Assembly (NCBI GenBank): GCA_964473555.1
Contig: CAYYPL010000006.1
Coordinates: 62,001-126,000, forward strand
DNA from: UBA11400 sp964473555
Lineage (GTDB): Bacteria > Bacteroidota > Rhodothermia > Balneolales > HLUCCA01
DNA: 64,000 nucleotides
Direction of reading: 5' to 3'
The position numbers and the translations under genes were made by a program. The notes under the pieces are model-generated. The model made no database searches and was not told the DNA's origin. It saw nothing but the letters and a program-made list of their open reading frames with translations. Positions 7,387 to 16,535 of the stretch are shown one piece after another (the stretch's first letter is position 1; each line of letters opens with the position of its first letter).

Positions 7387-8500
7387 GGATATTTTGTTTT
7401 CTAAAGGTATTCAGCACGTCTCTTGTCTTTTTTAAATAGGCATCCCCCCATTTCAAATCCGGTTCGAGATGATTTCCTTCTGCCCACTCGTTCCAGGCAT
7501 TAATAAAGACCATCGCTTCGGGTAACTTTGACATTACCCTACTATCTTCAACAACTGCTTTTAACCATTTACCATAGGATTCTGGAGTTGAGTCATAAAA
7601 AATCGAAGCTCCCCCTTGACGACGGCGCGCGGTGTTATCCCACGACGGAGTAACAGACGGTATTCTGGGATAGTCGGTCGGCGGCCGTCCGAGCATTGAT
7701 GTGACTAAGTCGTCATACTTCCAAACACTATTCCGGAAGAACGGATGATTCGCGGGGAGTCCTAATTTCTTTAGGATTCGCAGGAATATATTTGGTTGTC
7801 GTCGTTTGGGTAGACTTGACCCATCTGGTTGAAAATCTAATGCAACATCAAACCCGTCCAATGCAGGATCTCGTTTTCGTTCAGCGGGGTGACTTTCGAC
7901 CATAACTAAATAAAGGTCATGAATGCCGTTCTCCCTCGCCAGACGCCTCCAAAGTCTTGTGGTTTCCTTGGGATTTGGCAACATTGATGATCGATAAACC
8001 AAAAACATCGGTTTTCCATCTATTTTTATGTATCGGGGGTCGAGGAAATATGGAAGTAGGGTATGGAAATGCGCTTCGTCATCCGTAATAGAATAATCCT
8101 GAGAGATCAGCACTTCCCTATCCAGCCCGTCCCAACGACGGGTCCAATTCTCGTTGGCCCAACATAAGCAAAATGGAAAATCTGGTTTACCCGAACTTAG
8201 CATATTTTGAATTGGCTTTTCCAATAGCTGTTTACCAGTGAACCAGTAGTGATAGTAGCAAAAGCCACTGATTCCAAACTCTCGGGCCATTGCTGCCTGT
8301 TGTGAGTGAACTTCTTCCAATCGCAGATCATAATACCCCAAATCTGCAGGTTGGTGTGGCTGATAGTGACCATTAAAAAGTGGTTGGGCTGAGACCACAT
8401 TTCTCCACTCGGTAAATCCTTTCCCCCACCACTCATCGTTCTCTGGAATAGGGTGGAATTGTGGAAGATAGAAGGCGATTGCTAGTGGACTAACAGTCAT
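7379..8500 (-). CDS. WbsX-family glycosyltransferase/glycan-processing protein
   Basis: 373 residues, apparently complete. It carries the hallmark WbsX features: AFYLPQFHPIPENDEWWGKGFTEW at the N terminus, QPHQPADLGYYDLR, ISGFCYYHYWFTGKQLLEKP, CWANENWTRRW, and near the C terminus INAWNEWAEGNHLEPD. WbsX proteins occur in O-antigen and capsule clusters and are thought to act on surface glycans; the exact reaction is not settled. It lies in a minus-strand polysaccharide cluster. An IS3 remnant lies immediately upstream, so its original promoter may be lost. Confidence 0.9.
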   Translation of the reverse strand: MTVSPLAIAFYLPQFHPIPENDEWWGKGFTEWRNVVSAQPLFNGHYQPHQPADLGYYDLRLEEVHSQQAAMAREFGISGFCYYHYWFTGKQLLEKPIQNMLSSGKPDFPFCLCWANENWTRRWDGLDREVLISQDYSITDDEAHFHTLLPYFLDPRYIKIDGKPMFLVYRSSMLPNPKETTRLWRRLARENGIHDLYLVMVESHPAERKRDPALDGFDVALDFQPDGSSLPKRRQPNIFLRILKKLGLPANHPFFRNSVWKYDDLVTSMLGRPPTDYPRIPSVTPSWDNTARRRQGGASIFYDSTPESYGKWLKAVVEDSRVMSKLPEAMVFINAWNEWAEGNHLEPDLKWGDAYLKKTRDVLNTFRKQNIRG

Positions 8501-8551
8501 ATAATGGTTGGATGGAATTGCACTAGGAAAGTGGCCAGTTCATTAAGCCAC

Positions 8552-8662
8552 TCATGCAGCGTGTTGTTTGGTTAATAATTCTTCCATTTCAGCGGGAGTT
8601 TTGTAATCGAGTCCCGAATGGAGTCATTTTCGATTGTGCCAGATTTCGATGAACTCAAAGAC
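8552..8662 (-). pseudogene. C-terminal remnant of a second IS3-family transposase
   Basis: Minus-strand translation gives VFEFIEIWHNRK, a TGA stop, then LHSGLDYKTPAEMEELL. This is the conserved end of IS3-group OrfB (FxYIExxYNRxRLHSxLGYxTPxE). The stop sits where the family has Arg, and CGA-to-TGA is one C-to-T change. The bases beyond it (TGAACTGGCCACTTTC on the minus strand) may be the element's terminal inverted repeat. Confidence 0.8.
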
Positions 8663-8728
8663 CACCACTCTAGTGTGGTCTAGGTTCTTAGGATAGGGTT
8701 TTTGTTTTCTTAGTTTGATTCATATCTA

Positions 8729-9052
8729 TTAAGCTGCAGTTCGATACACCCTTGTTGGAGGAACATCTCCTATGGAAGAATGTCCATGTTGACCATTGTA
8801 GAAGCTAATATAGATTTTACACAGTTCAAAGAGTTCTTTTCCATCTTTGGGTTCAAGCAGATAAAGTTTCTCATATTTGATGCTCCGAAAGAAGCGCTCG
8901 ATGTACGCATTGTCGGTTGCACGGCATTTTCCGTCCATCGATATGTTGACCGTTTTCAGTGACTTTATGTAATCAATGTATTCATGTCCGGTAAACTGGG
9001 AGCCTTGATCAGAGTTGATGGTTTCCGGTGCTCCATGGTGTTGGTCGCAAGT
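8729..9052 (-). mobile_element. 3' fragment of an IS3-family transposase (OrfB)
   Basis: About 107 codons read CDQHHGAPETINSDQGSQF, then NAYIERFFRSIKYE and YNGQHGHSSIGDVPPTRVY. These include the second Asp (SDQGSQF) and the Glu (YIERF) of the DDE catalytic core. The first Asp and the whole N-terminal half are missing. The fragment has replaced the natural end of the adjacent SDR gene, and a second IS3 remnant lies right beside it. The element is dead. Confidence 0.88.
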
Positions 9053-9065
9053 GTTCGAATCGTTT

Positions 9066-9893
9066 TTACGTATTGGCAGTATTACGAGTGTGTCCTTGTA
9101 ACATCGTTTCAAATGCAGTTTCGGCCGATGTGTATGTCAGTTCGGGAAAAAAGCGAAATAGTTTTTGTGTGTTTACGATCGGAGCCTTGGGTGGTGGACC
9201 ATCAATTTCTATCAGATTTACTTTAGTTTTATATTTTTTCTCAACTATGCGCGATGCTAATCGAATAAAATCGTGTAAGGAGCCTGATTTTCCAGCACAA
9301 TTAAATATTTGATTCCAATGATCACCTTCAGGAATCAAAGTCTGTATCCACGTTGAAATGTCTTCTACAAACAAATAATCGTGATCCCGATCGGGAGTAA
9401 ATAATTGGATGGGTTTTTGTTCCACCATCTGCCTGATCATCGAATCGATAAATGTCGGACCTAAACGTTTCCCATTGTATCCATATGTTGCGGTTAAACG
9501 CAGAATGAGGTATGGATTCCCGCTTTCCTGTATGAGTCGCTCACCGGCAAGTTTTGTTTTACCATAATCGTCATCCGGACCAACCACTGAGGTTTCAGTC
9601 AATTCTGATATACTGTTTCTGTACACGCCTCTACTTGATAAATAGATGATTTTAGTCTTTTTAGATAACCCATTAAGGAGAAACTGAGTGCCTAATTCAT
9701 TACTAGAATAAAATTCAGTCGGGCGATGTCTCAATGCTCCAGCGCAATGTATGATTACGTCGGCCTCGATGGACCCCGGTTTAATTTCGTTTAATCGCCC
9801 GGGTAGGGCAACAACATCATGTTGTGTTTGCAACTTCGTGTAAATGGAATACCCTATAAATCCAGTTGCGCCTGTAACGATTATTTTTGCCAT
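9066..9893 (-). CDS. NAD-dependent sugar epimerase/dehydratase (SDR), C terminus altered by IS
   Basis: 275 residues with the extended-SDR Rossmann start IIVTGATGFIGYSIY, the IHCAGAL segment, YLSSRGVY, the catalytic DDDYGKTKLAGE (Tyr-xxx-Lys) and LRLTATYGYNG. It probably acts on a nucleotide sugar for the surrounding polysaccharide cluster. The last dozen residues (LQGHTRNTANT) run into DNA that also belongs to the IS3 remnant, so the natural C terminus is slightly changed. The core is intact and it may still work. It overlaps the ATP-grasp gene by 13 bp. Confidence 0.88.
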   Translation of the reverse strand: MAKIIVTGATGFIGYSIYTKLQTQHDVVALPGRLNEIKPGSIEADVIIHCAGALRHRPTEFYSSNELGTQFLLNGLSKKTKIIYLSSRGVYRNSISELTETSVVGPDDDYGKTKLAGERLIQESGNPYLILRLTATYGYNGKRLGPTFIDSMIRQMVEQKPIQLFTPDRDHDYLFVEDISTWIQTLIPEGDHWNQIFNCAGKSGSLHDFIRLASRIVEKKYKTKVNLIEIDGPPPKAPIVNTQKLFRFFPELTYTSAETAFETMLQGHTRNTANT

Positions 9894-10981
9894 TGTTTAT
9901 GATGCTTCAGTGAGTCAATTTTAGCATGATCCAGTTTACATTCATTCAGATAACGGACAATGGATGAGTGATAATCAATTGCTTTTCCATGGTGAGGGAT
10001 GTTCCATTCCGGGAAAAATGTCTGGAAAAAGTTGCCCAACTCGTCAAATCCGAGTAGATATCTACTTGCAGTTCCACCACTGAACCGTAGATTTATTTCA
10101 TGGACTTTCCATGTACCCTGTTTGTCGGGACGAGCTTGAATATTCACTACCCCAATCCATCCTTGATCGTATAATACACGGCAAAATTGTGCGACAAGTT
10201 GCTCAAATGCGGCCTCTTTAATGGGCGAGAATCGTTCTACTCTACCCATGACCATTTCGCTGACGGAATACAGTTGTTCTGTGATACTCCCATCTGGTTT
10301 GATGATACATTGTGCTGCGTATTGAAATTTATCAGGGACTTGAAGAAATAACGGAATCCCAATTTCAATCAGATCGGAATAAGGTTTGAGATCAGGTGTT
10401 TCCCCCAGAAACTCTTGTAATAAAAATGAACTGCCAGGTGGTAATTTGCTGAGTTCATGTTCATTTCTGATAAATAAAACTCCGTTTGAACCAAAACCTT
10501 CTTTGGGTTTGGCAATGATTGGGAAACCAGCCAATTCAATAAATTTCTGTAATTCAACGGACGAATAGTCCTCATTATAGTTAAAACTTTCAGCTACAGG
10601 TAGTTGATGCGCTTTACACCAATCATACATCCTGAATTTGTCTCTCATGACTTCGGCAATGGTGGGATTGCCCAGTTTTATCATTTTTGAAAACTCAGTT
10701 TTGGAGTTGGCAAGTTTACTCAGAAAAACTACATCATCGTCACGTCCTGGAAAAATGACGTCAGGTTGTTCACTTTTAATGATGGATTCAATCCATGGTT
10801 CATAATGAGTATCACTCAGTTTGGGCGATAATAGTACCTGATCACATTCAAAATTAAACACAGAATCTGCGACAGAATTGGTACCGATCACATAGAACTG
10901 TTCTCTTCTGGACTCAATACAATCCAGAATACATTTACCGATCAGACTTCCAACACTGGTAATTAAAATTCGCTTTTTCAA
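9881..10981 (-). CDS. ATP-grasp protein of the polysaccharide cluster
   Basis: 366 residues with ATP-grasp architecture. The N-terminal pre-ATP domain is RILITSVGSLIGKCILDCIE; a central lysine/glycine loop follows (GFPIIAKPKEGFGSNGVLFI), then FLLQEFLGE, and metal-binding EINLRFSGGTASRY near residue 300. The group resembles carbamoyl-phosphate-synthase-like ATP-grasp ligases that join a carboxylate to an amine or thiol through an acyl-phosphate; the substrates cannot be named. Its stop overlaps the SDR start, and its start overlaps the end of the ThDP enzyme by 4 bp, so these genes were one translationally coupled unit. Confidence 0.88.
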   Translation of the reverse strand: MKKRILITSVGSLIGKCILDCIESRREQFYVIGTNSVADSVFNFECDQVLLSPKLSDTHYEPWIESIIKSEQPDVIFPGRDDDVVFLSKLANSKTEFSKMIKLGNPTIAEVMRDKFRMYDWCKAHQLPVAESFNYNEDYSSVELQKFIELAGFPIIAKPKEGFGSNGVLFIRNEHELSKLPPGSSFLLQEFLGETPDLKPYSDLIEIGIPLFLQVPDKFQYAAQCIIKPDGSITEQLYSVSEMVMGRVERFSPIKEAAFEQLVAQFCRVLYDQGWIGVVNIQARPDKQGTWKVHEINLRFSGGTASRYLLGFDELGNFFQTFFPEWNIPHHGKAIDYHSSIVRYLNECKLDHAKIDSLKHHKQWQK

Positions 10982-12573
10982 TCGACACCTACGATCATAA
11001 GTTCAATCAAATTTTGTGAATTTCTATCCATTTTACCTAATACTTCATCTAAATCTGATTCAGTATACACTCTATATCCATTCATCCCCATACTCTTCCC
11101 AACATCTGACCAATGAATATCCGGTAAACGAAGTAATTGTTTCTCATCATGGATATGTCGGTCTTGTACGCTTTTCAAGCAGCCATTATTCAAAACAAAA
11201 ACCGTAATCGGCGTGTTGTATTTAACTGATGTTGCCAATTCCAGGCCATGCATGCCCATCGACCCATCCCCGGTAAAGACAATACTGCCCTCTTTACCAT
11301 TTTCAAGCGAAGCACCTATTCCAGCCCCGATAGCCCATCCCATAGACCCAATTTCAGGTGATATAAAAAAGGTATGTGGCTTTGTAACCGTCCAGTTTTT
11401 ACCCATAAATTCTTTTAGTGAACCTGCATCTACAAAAACGGGAGTATCTTCGTTGACCCAAGCGCGGATTTTTTTAACCAGGGATTGAAGTAATGTGGGT
11501 TTCAATGTTTCGGGAACCGGATCATGGTTAGAATGAACTGCTCTGGGTAATAGATTCTCTTTAATTAGTTGAAGCGCAATTTTTTGAAGCACCAGCCCGG
11601 GATTTGCCTGCACAAAATCAATGTCAGTCCAGTTCTGATTTAACACATCTGGAAAATGATGATTGATGTATATCATTCTTTTCTTGCCTTTGAATAGTGA
11701 TTTTTCCCAGGCAAAGGTATTTCGGTCATTCAGCAGTACTCCAAATACGAACACTGTTTCTACTGTATCTAAAATTTCTTGAGCCTCACGATCAATGTTA
11801 CCGCCAAAACCAAGAACACCTTGATTCAAGGGATGTAATTCTGAGATAACGCCTTTGAAGTCAAGTGTGGTGAAAATCGGAATGTGCCCGATCTCAATGA
11901 GTTATTTGAGTAGTTCCTTTTGTTCAGGTGTAAAGTGAGCCGAACCGACATAAATAGCCACCGAAGCCGATTCTTTCATTGCTACGTGCAATTCATTGAT
12001 GATATCCTCGGAAACAAAATCATGACTCTTCTGACATGCCTGGATTGGATTATTGTCAATCTCCATATCAAAAAAGTCGTAGGGAATTTGTAGAAGTACT
12101 GGACCCCTGGGATACATTAAGGCGGTTTCTAGTGCGAATTTCAGTTTTACTTCTAATTCGGAAAGTAGCTGAACTCGCTCGGCATCTTTACACAATATCC
12201 CAGCCCACTCCACATCTTTAGTCCCATCTGCGGAAGAGTTTTGAAAGACCGGCCACTTTTCAAAATTGGATGGTTGTACCCCTGAAATGATAATTAATGG
12301 GGTTTGTTCGATCTTGGAGGTCATTATCGCAGGTAACAAGTTTGCTAATCCAGGGCCACCAATGGTAGCAACAAACCCAATATGTTCAGAAAAACGGGCA
12401 CTTCCATCTGCCAGAAAACCAGCTCCTGTTTCACTCACACATAAAACAGGCTTAATTTTTGTTGTTTTTTGCAGGGAGGATACAAACGGGTCAATATGTT
12501 GCCCTGGGACCAAAAATACATGCTTAGTTCCTTGATTTGAAACACTTTCCAGGATGAAATCTGATACTTTCAA
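10978..12573 (-). pseudogene. ThDP-dependent enzyme (acetolactate synthase/decarboxylase type) split by one in-frame TAA
   Basis: The two parts form one enzyme of about 531 residues. The N-terminal PYR domain (223 residues, starts MKVSDFILESVSNQG) has the catalytic-Glu region SETGAGFLADGSAR. The C-terminal domain has the ThDP/Mg motif GDGSMGMHGLELATSV ending in LNNG. The frame does not shift: a TAA at 11902-11904 is followed, still in frame, by IPIFTTLDFKGVISELHPLNQGVLG, the conserved central-domain segment. One C-to-T change (CAA to TAA) explains it. Enzymes of this type in surface-glycan clusters may decarboxylate a keto acid or add a two-carbon branch; the substrate is unknown. A restart at the TTG at 11829 could yield the C-terminal half only. 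Confidence 0.87.
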
Positions 12574-12947
12574 GATTGATTTTTCCGTACTTACTTTTTG
12601 TTGACTTTTGCGGAAGTTTTGTGCCAGTTATTTAGCTAGATATAGCGTGCCACAATCGAGAGTCGATGTTACGGTTTACGGGTTAATGTTTCAAGATTTG
12701 TTTTTTCTCTAGGATTCACTACTACGTTAAATTCGGTGTGAGAAGTACCCCAATCTCTTCATAATGAAATCGGCTATCGTGCCCTGTCTAATCATGGCAT
12801 GCTACTGATTCTGTTGCCTCTGTGAGCAGATCACGAAAAAGTGAATAGGATGTCGCTCTGCTATGAAATCAAAAATATAATTTCCGATTTGTTGTTTTAG
12901 TGAGCATATTTAATATCATAAATCCCCATTAAATATAAACTTGTACT
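12574..12947. other. Intergenic stretch with no recognised gene
   Basis: 374 bp between the divergently transcribed ThDP enzyme and the DoxX-like gene. It must contain the promoters of both. I see no RNA gene, no strong hairpin and no heptad tract. It is fairly A+T-rich near 12880-12945. Confidence 0.5.
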
Positions 12948-13310
12948 ATGGAAATCTTAGTTATCACATTTAAAGTTATCGTTGGGCTAAGTATTCTCAA
13001 CGTGTGGCTGGTCCGATCCAATAAATCAACGGAGTGGAGAGGTGGAGAAGCCAAAAATATCGCAGAGGAGTTCAACATATATGGACTACCTCACTGGATG
13101 GTATGGACAGTGGGATCCGTCAAAGTGTCTCTTGCTGTATTGCTACTAGCCTCAATCTACTATACTCAATTTTCAGATGTAGCGGCTTATGGAATCGCGA
13201 TATTGATGACTGGTGCTGTACTGATGCACCTCAAGATCGGAGATCCAATCAAGAAATCATTTCCCGCTTTTTCATTTTTGGTTCTATCACTTGCTATCGT
13301 TTTCCTATAA
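12948..13310 (+). CDS. DoxX-like small membrane protein
   Basis: 120 residues with four hydrophobic segments (about 5-22, 48-68, 75-94, 103-119) and an N-terminal NVWLVR followed by a charged loop containing EWRGGEAKN. The size and FxIYGLPHWMVW pattern fit the DoxX_2-like group. Biochemical function is unknown. It converges with another gene of the same class, 4 bp apart. Confidence 0.7.
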   Translation: MEILVITFKVIVGLSILNVWLVRSNKSTEWRGGEAKNIAEEFNIYGLPHWMVWTVGSVKVSLAVLLLASIYYTQFSDVAAYGIAILMTGAVLMHLKIGDPIKKSFPAFSFLVLSLAIVFL

Positions 13311-13314
13311 GTGT

Positions 13315-13668
13315 CTAACTTATACTTGAGTAGATTGCGTAGGTAATCCATGCGTTAAGCAGTAAAAACACGAAGGATGGCGTTGTCTTTACAAGACTGT
13401 CCTTCATTTTAAAGCGAATCAAAAAGGCGACTAGCATCATGATCGTCAAGCCTAAAGCTGAAAATAATCCAACCCACAGTGTGATAAAACCAGTCAGTAA
13501 ACCTAATGACCCAAGGAGTTGAAACATACCTGTTAGTTTCCTCTGCGCCTCCGACAATCCGAACCGCTTGAATTCTGCATTCATAAATCTGGAGTTTAAG
13601 GACTGGAATCCGTAAAGCATAAAGAATAAGGCATTAAGGATTACTATTGTTTGAAGCGTTGTGTTCAA
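13315..13668 (-). CDS. Small four-helix membrane protein (DoxX/DUF-like)
   Basis: 117 residues with hydrophobic segments at about 5-20, 44-64, 68-86 and 95-114. The SxxFMxAEFKRFGLSEAQRKLTGMFQLLGSLGLL stretch, with its charged loop before a glycine-rich helix, resembles DoxX-like proteins. It ends 4 bp from the convergent neighbour of similar type. No specific function can be read. Confidence 0.62.
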   Translation of the reverse strand: MNTTLQTIVILNALFFMLYGFQSLNSRFMNAEFKRFGLSEAQRKLTGMFQLLGSLGLLTGFITLWVGLFSALGLTIMMLVAFLIRFKMKDSLVKTTPSFVFLLLNAWITYAIYSSIS

Positions 13669-13733
13669 TGAAGTAGGTGTTAAAATTTTGCCCGGTTTAC
13701 TTACGGTGTATCAGCGATGTGCTGTTTGCACGA

Positions 13734-15176
13734 TTAAAATTGAAAATAGATAAATGGCAGGTTATCTGTTGACCGGAAATACCATATCAATCCGATCACT
13801 ATGTTGGATATGAGCCATTTAACCCAGAAAGGTTTCGAATCATACACACTCAGGGGCGACCAGTACATCCTGCCAAACCATTCTATACTGAAAAAAAACA
13901 TAATCAGGAGTATGATTGACTGGGATGGGTAGATCTCAGGTAGCGAGAATAGCGACATCGATACGATCCCTCCTATCACTTGCATCGCCTGATCAATGGA
14001 TTCAGCTCTAAAAAAAACAGCGGGTAATGTGACGGCGAGATAGGTCAAGATCATTTGCCTGAGTTCTGTTGGACTTGGCAGTAGTTTGCCTTGGGCTACT
14101 ATTGCTGTCCTGGGTTCCTTTCGTCGGTACAGAAATTGTTTCGCATACATCAATGCAAATAAAAGTCCCCAAATCAAAAAATTCCAGGAAGGCCCATGCC
14201 ATAAGCCGCACAGTACAAATACAAAGCAAACTACAAGGAATTTTCTGAACGTACCATATTTTTTACCCTTTGTTAGGGGAATGTAGATGTAGTCTCGAAA
14301 CCAGGTAGTGAGTGATATATGCCATCGACTCCAGGCCTCTGCAACATCTCTGGAAAAATGCGGATATGCGAAGTTCCTCATCAATTTTATCCCAAAGAAT
14401 CGACTCACTCCTATAGCGATATCTGAGTATCCCGAGAAGTCGAGGGGTAATTGAATCATGAATAGCACGGCTCCTAAGAACAAAGTACTTCCATTAAGTT
14501 CATGAGAATTTGCATAGATCTGATCTACAATAACGGCCACATTGTCGGCTATAACCAGTTTTTTAAAAAGACCCCAAAGAATGAGGTCAAACCCTTCCAT
14601 GAGTTCGTGTTGGGTTATTTTCCGTTCGGACGTGAACTGTGGAAGTAAATTTCGGGCTCTTTCAATGGGTCCGGCAACCAGTTGAGGAAAGAACGATACA
14701 AATGAAGCAAAAGCGATGAAATCTGTTGTAGGGTGAACCCTGCCTTTATAAACATCAATGGTATAACTGAGGGTCTGAAATGTGTAGAAGCTGATGCCAA
14801 CCGGTAAAATGATGTACGTTGACGAGTAGTCCAATTCAGCGCCGAACAAGCGGAACACATCAATAAAACTATCCACAAAGAAATTGAAATACTTGAAATA
14901 AAACAAGATGCCGAGATTTCCAGCAAGACTGATCCATAATAGCAATCGACGCCTGAATCTGGAGGTGTAATGCAAAAATCCTACCCCAACTGAGTAATCG
15001 ATCAACGTACTGATTACAATCAACGATAAAAACCGCCAATCCCACTGTGCATAAAAAAAATAACTGGCCAGTACGATGAATATATTTTGCGCCCGAAAGT
15101 TTGCATTACCTATTAGTGCATAGATCAGTAATACAATGGGAAAGAACAGACCAAACTCAACAGAATTGAACAGCAT
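13734..15176 (-). CDS. MBOAT family O-acyltransferase (AlgI-like)
   Basis: 480 residues, polytopic. The family start FNSVEFGLFFPIVLLIYAL is followed by FYAQWDWRFL and ILPVGISFYTFQTLSY. The two MBOAT histidines are seen at about His286 (SRWHISLTTWFRDYIYIPL) and His327 (CGLWHGPSWNFLIWG). Such enzymes pass acyl groups from the cytoplasm to exported polysaccharides such as alginate. The usual SGNH partner protein is not adjacent, so the acceptor is unknown. The gene stands alone between the DoxX pair and a gene-poor gap. Confidence 0.92.
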   Translation of the reverse strand: MLFNSVEFGLFFPIVLLIYALIGNANFRAQNIFIVLASYFFYAQWDWRFLSLIVISTLIDYSVGVGFLHYTSRFRRRLLLWISLAGNLGILFYFKYFNFFVDSFIDVFRLFGAELDYSSTYIILPVGISFYTFQTLSYTIDVYKGRVHPTTDFIAFASFVSFFPQLVAGPIERARNLLPQFTSERKITQHELMEGFDLILWGLFKKLVIADNVAVIVDQIYANSHELNGSTLFLGAVLFMIQLPLDFSGYSDIAIGVSRFFGIKLMRNFAYPHFSRDVAEAWSRWHISLTTWFRDYIYIPLTKGKKYGTFRKFLVVCFVFVLCGLWHGPSWNFLIWGLLFALMYAKQFLYRRKEPRTAIVAQGKLLPSPTELRQMILTYLAVTLPAVFFRAESIDQAMQVIGGIVSMSLFSLPEIYPSQSIILLIMFFFSIEWFGRMYWSPLSVYDSKPFWVKWLISNIVIGLIWYFRSTDNLPFIYFQF

Positions 15177-15579
15177 GTAATGTCAAGATCGGTTTTTTTT
15201 GGTTCTTACAGTTGATTGGTCCAGGTGCAGATTTTAATCCCGGATTAAGATAACCAATTTTGGCAGGATTGATTTACGGACCTTTAGCGATATTCATTCA
15301 ATCCTCCTACAGCCAGTTGATCATGGCTCAGTGATTGTATTTAAGTCAATGTCGATTCCAGCCTTTCACATACCCGTTTCTGCATCCCGTTTATATCACC
15401 CATTGGATGATGGCGGCCTTGTGTAGCACACTGTAAACAGAGAATTCTTTCCGAGTCTGAAAACGCCCTGATCTGGCCGGGATAACATGCTGTAGCCCTA
15501 TGAAAAAAAATGCCTTATTCTGTATCTTCTCACCCACGCCCAAACCCCTGTTCTACGTGTGGTTTCTGATTGGACAAAC
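15177..15579. other. Intergenic stretch with no recognised gene
   Basis: About 400 bp between MBOAT (start side) and the end of the InlB-repeat lipoprotein, both on the minus strand. I find no convincing coding frame, RNA or hairpin; it should contain the MBOAT promoter. Confidence 0.4.
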
Positions 15580-16347
15580 TCAGTCATTCTCATAATGCGT
15601 CGGTATGACCACAAACCTTGCCTCAACCGTCCGCTCTTGGTCTACCACGATCAACTTTGGATTTTCATTTCCACTCAAATCTCCACTCCATCCCGCAAAC
15701 TTCCAGCCTTCTGACGGAACAGACTCCAGAATCACAGCGGTTTCAAATGGATACTGGGTGGATCGCTGGGGAAGTACGGTTTCCTTAACGGTTCCTTCCC
15801 CCACGATGTTAATGGTGAGCGGATACGTTTTTCGCTCAAATTTAGCCGTTACGGTTTTCTCCCCATTGATGGTAATCCGTTTGGGTGACTCACTGCCCGT
15901 CAAATCTCCGCTCCACTCCAGAAATCTCCATCCATTGTAGGGAACAGGGGTCAGTTCTACGATAGTTTGATACGGATACTCCGTGGTTTTTTGCTGGATG
16001 ACCCGCTCTTCCACTTCACCATATCCATCTATGTTTATCGTCAGGGGATAATTTATTTTCTCGAAAATCCCAACGATTGAATAATCTTTGGTCATTGTGA
16101 TTGTAATGGAAAAAAGATTTGATTGTCCACTCCAGCCTTCCCAGCGCACGAATCTCCAGCCAAGTGAAGGTGTTGCTGTCAGGGTTACTACCTCATCCTT
16201 CGGATACACTCCTCCTGAGGGGGACAAAGTAATCGAACCACCCTCCGATGGGGATGCCGTTATGGTTACCTGGTAGGTCGGATGATTGCCCGTTGTACAG
16301 GACAACATGAAGAATCCGAGGAGAATTGACAGAAATAACAGTTTTTT
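15580..16347 (-). CDS. Lipoprotein with three InlB B-type repeats
   Basis: 255 residues from the ATG of MKKLLFLSILLGFFMLSC, a lipoprotein signal with the lipobox ending at Cys18; nine more upstream codons are open. After the anchor come three repeats of about 70 residues of the divergent InlB B-repeat type (Flg_new_2-like): YQVTITASPSEGGSI...WRFVRWEGWSG, YPLTINIDGYGEV...WRFLEWSGDLTG, YPLTINIVGEGTV...WKFAGWSGDLSG, each closing with a strand like TVTAKFE. These are Ig-like surface spacer modules, normally attached to larger adhesins. Here no ligand domain is present. The next gene across a divergent promoter region is the HprK-like kinase. Confidence 0.85.
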   Translation of the reverse strand, partial: KKLLFLSILLGFFMLSCTTGNHPTYQVTITASPSEGGSITLSPSGGVYPKDEVVTLTATPSLGWRFVRWEGWSGQSNLFSITITMTKDYSIVGIFEKINYPLTINIDGYGEVEERVIQQKTTEYPYQTIVELTPVPYNGWRFLEWSGDLTGSESPKRITINGEKTVTAKFERKTYPLTINIVGEGTVKETVLPQRSTQYPFETAVILESVPSEGWKFAGWSGDLSGNENPKLIVVDQERTVEARFVVIPTHYEND

Positions 16348-16535
16348 CATAATCATCACAAGCTTTAAAAACACGTTGGCGGACAGAAACTAAATACTTA
16401 TTTCAAAACTACAAAATTAAATAACCAACCACGTACAGAGTCTGTCTCAGATACCCTTCCGGAACGATCCATATTTTCACTGCCCTGGAAGGAATAGATT
16501 CAATATATTTGACCAACCCATTCAACCACTCTTTT

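Noticed and set aside
5957..12600. Integrated genomic island at tRNA-Phe
   Set aside because: The glycan cluster starts just after the tRNA, but I found no integrase gene and no second copy of the tRNA 3' end that would mark an attachment site.
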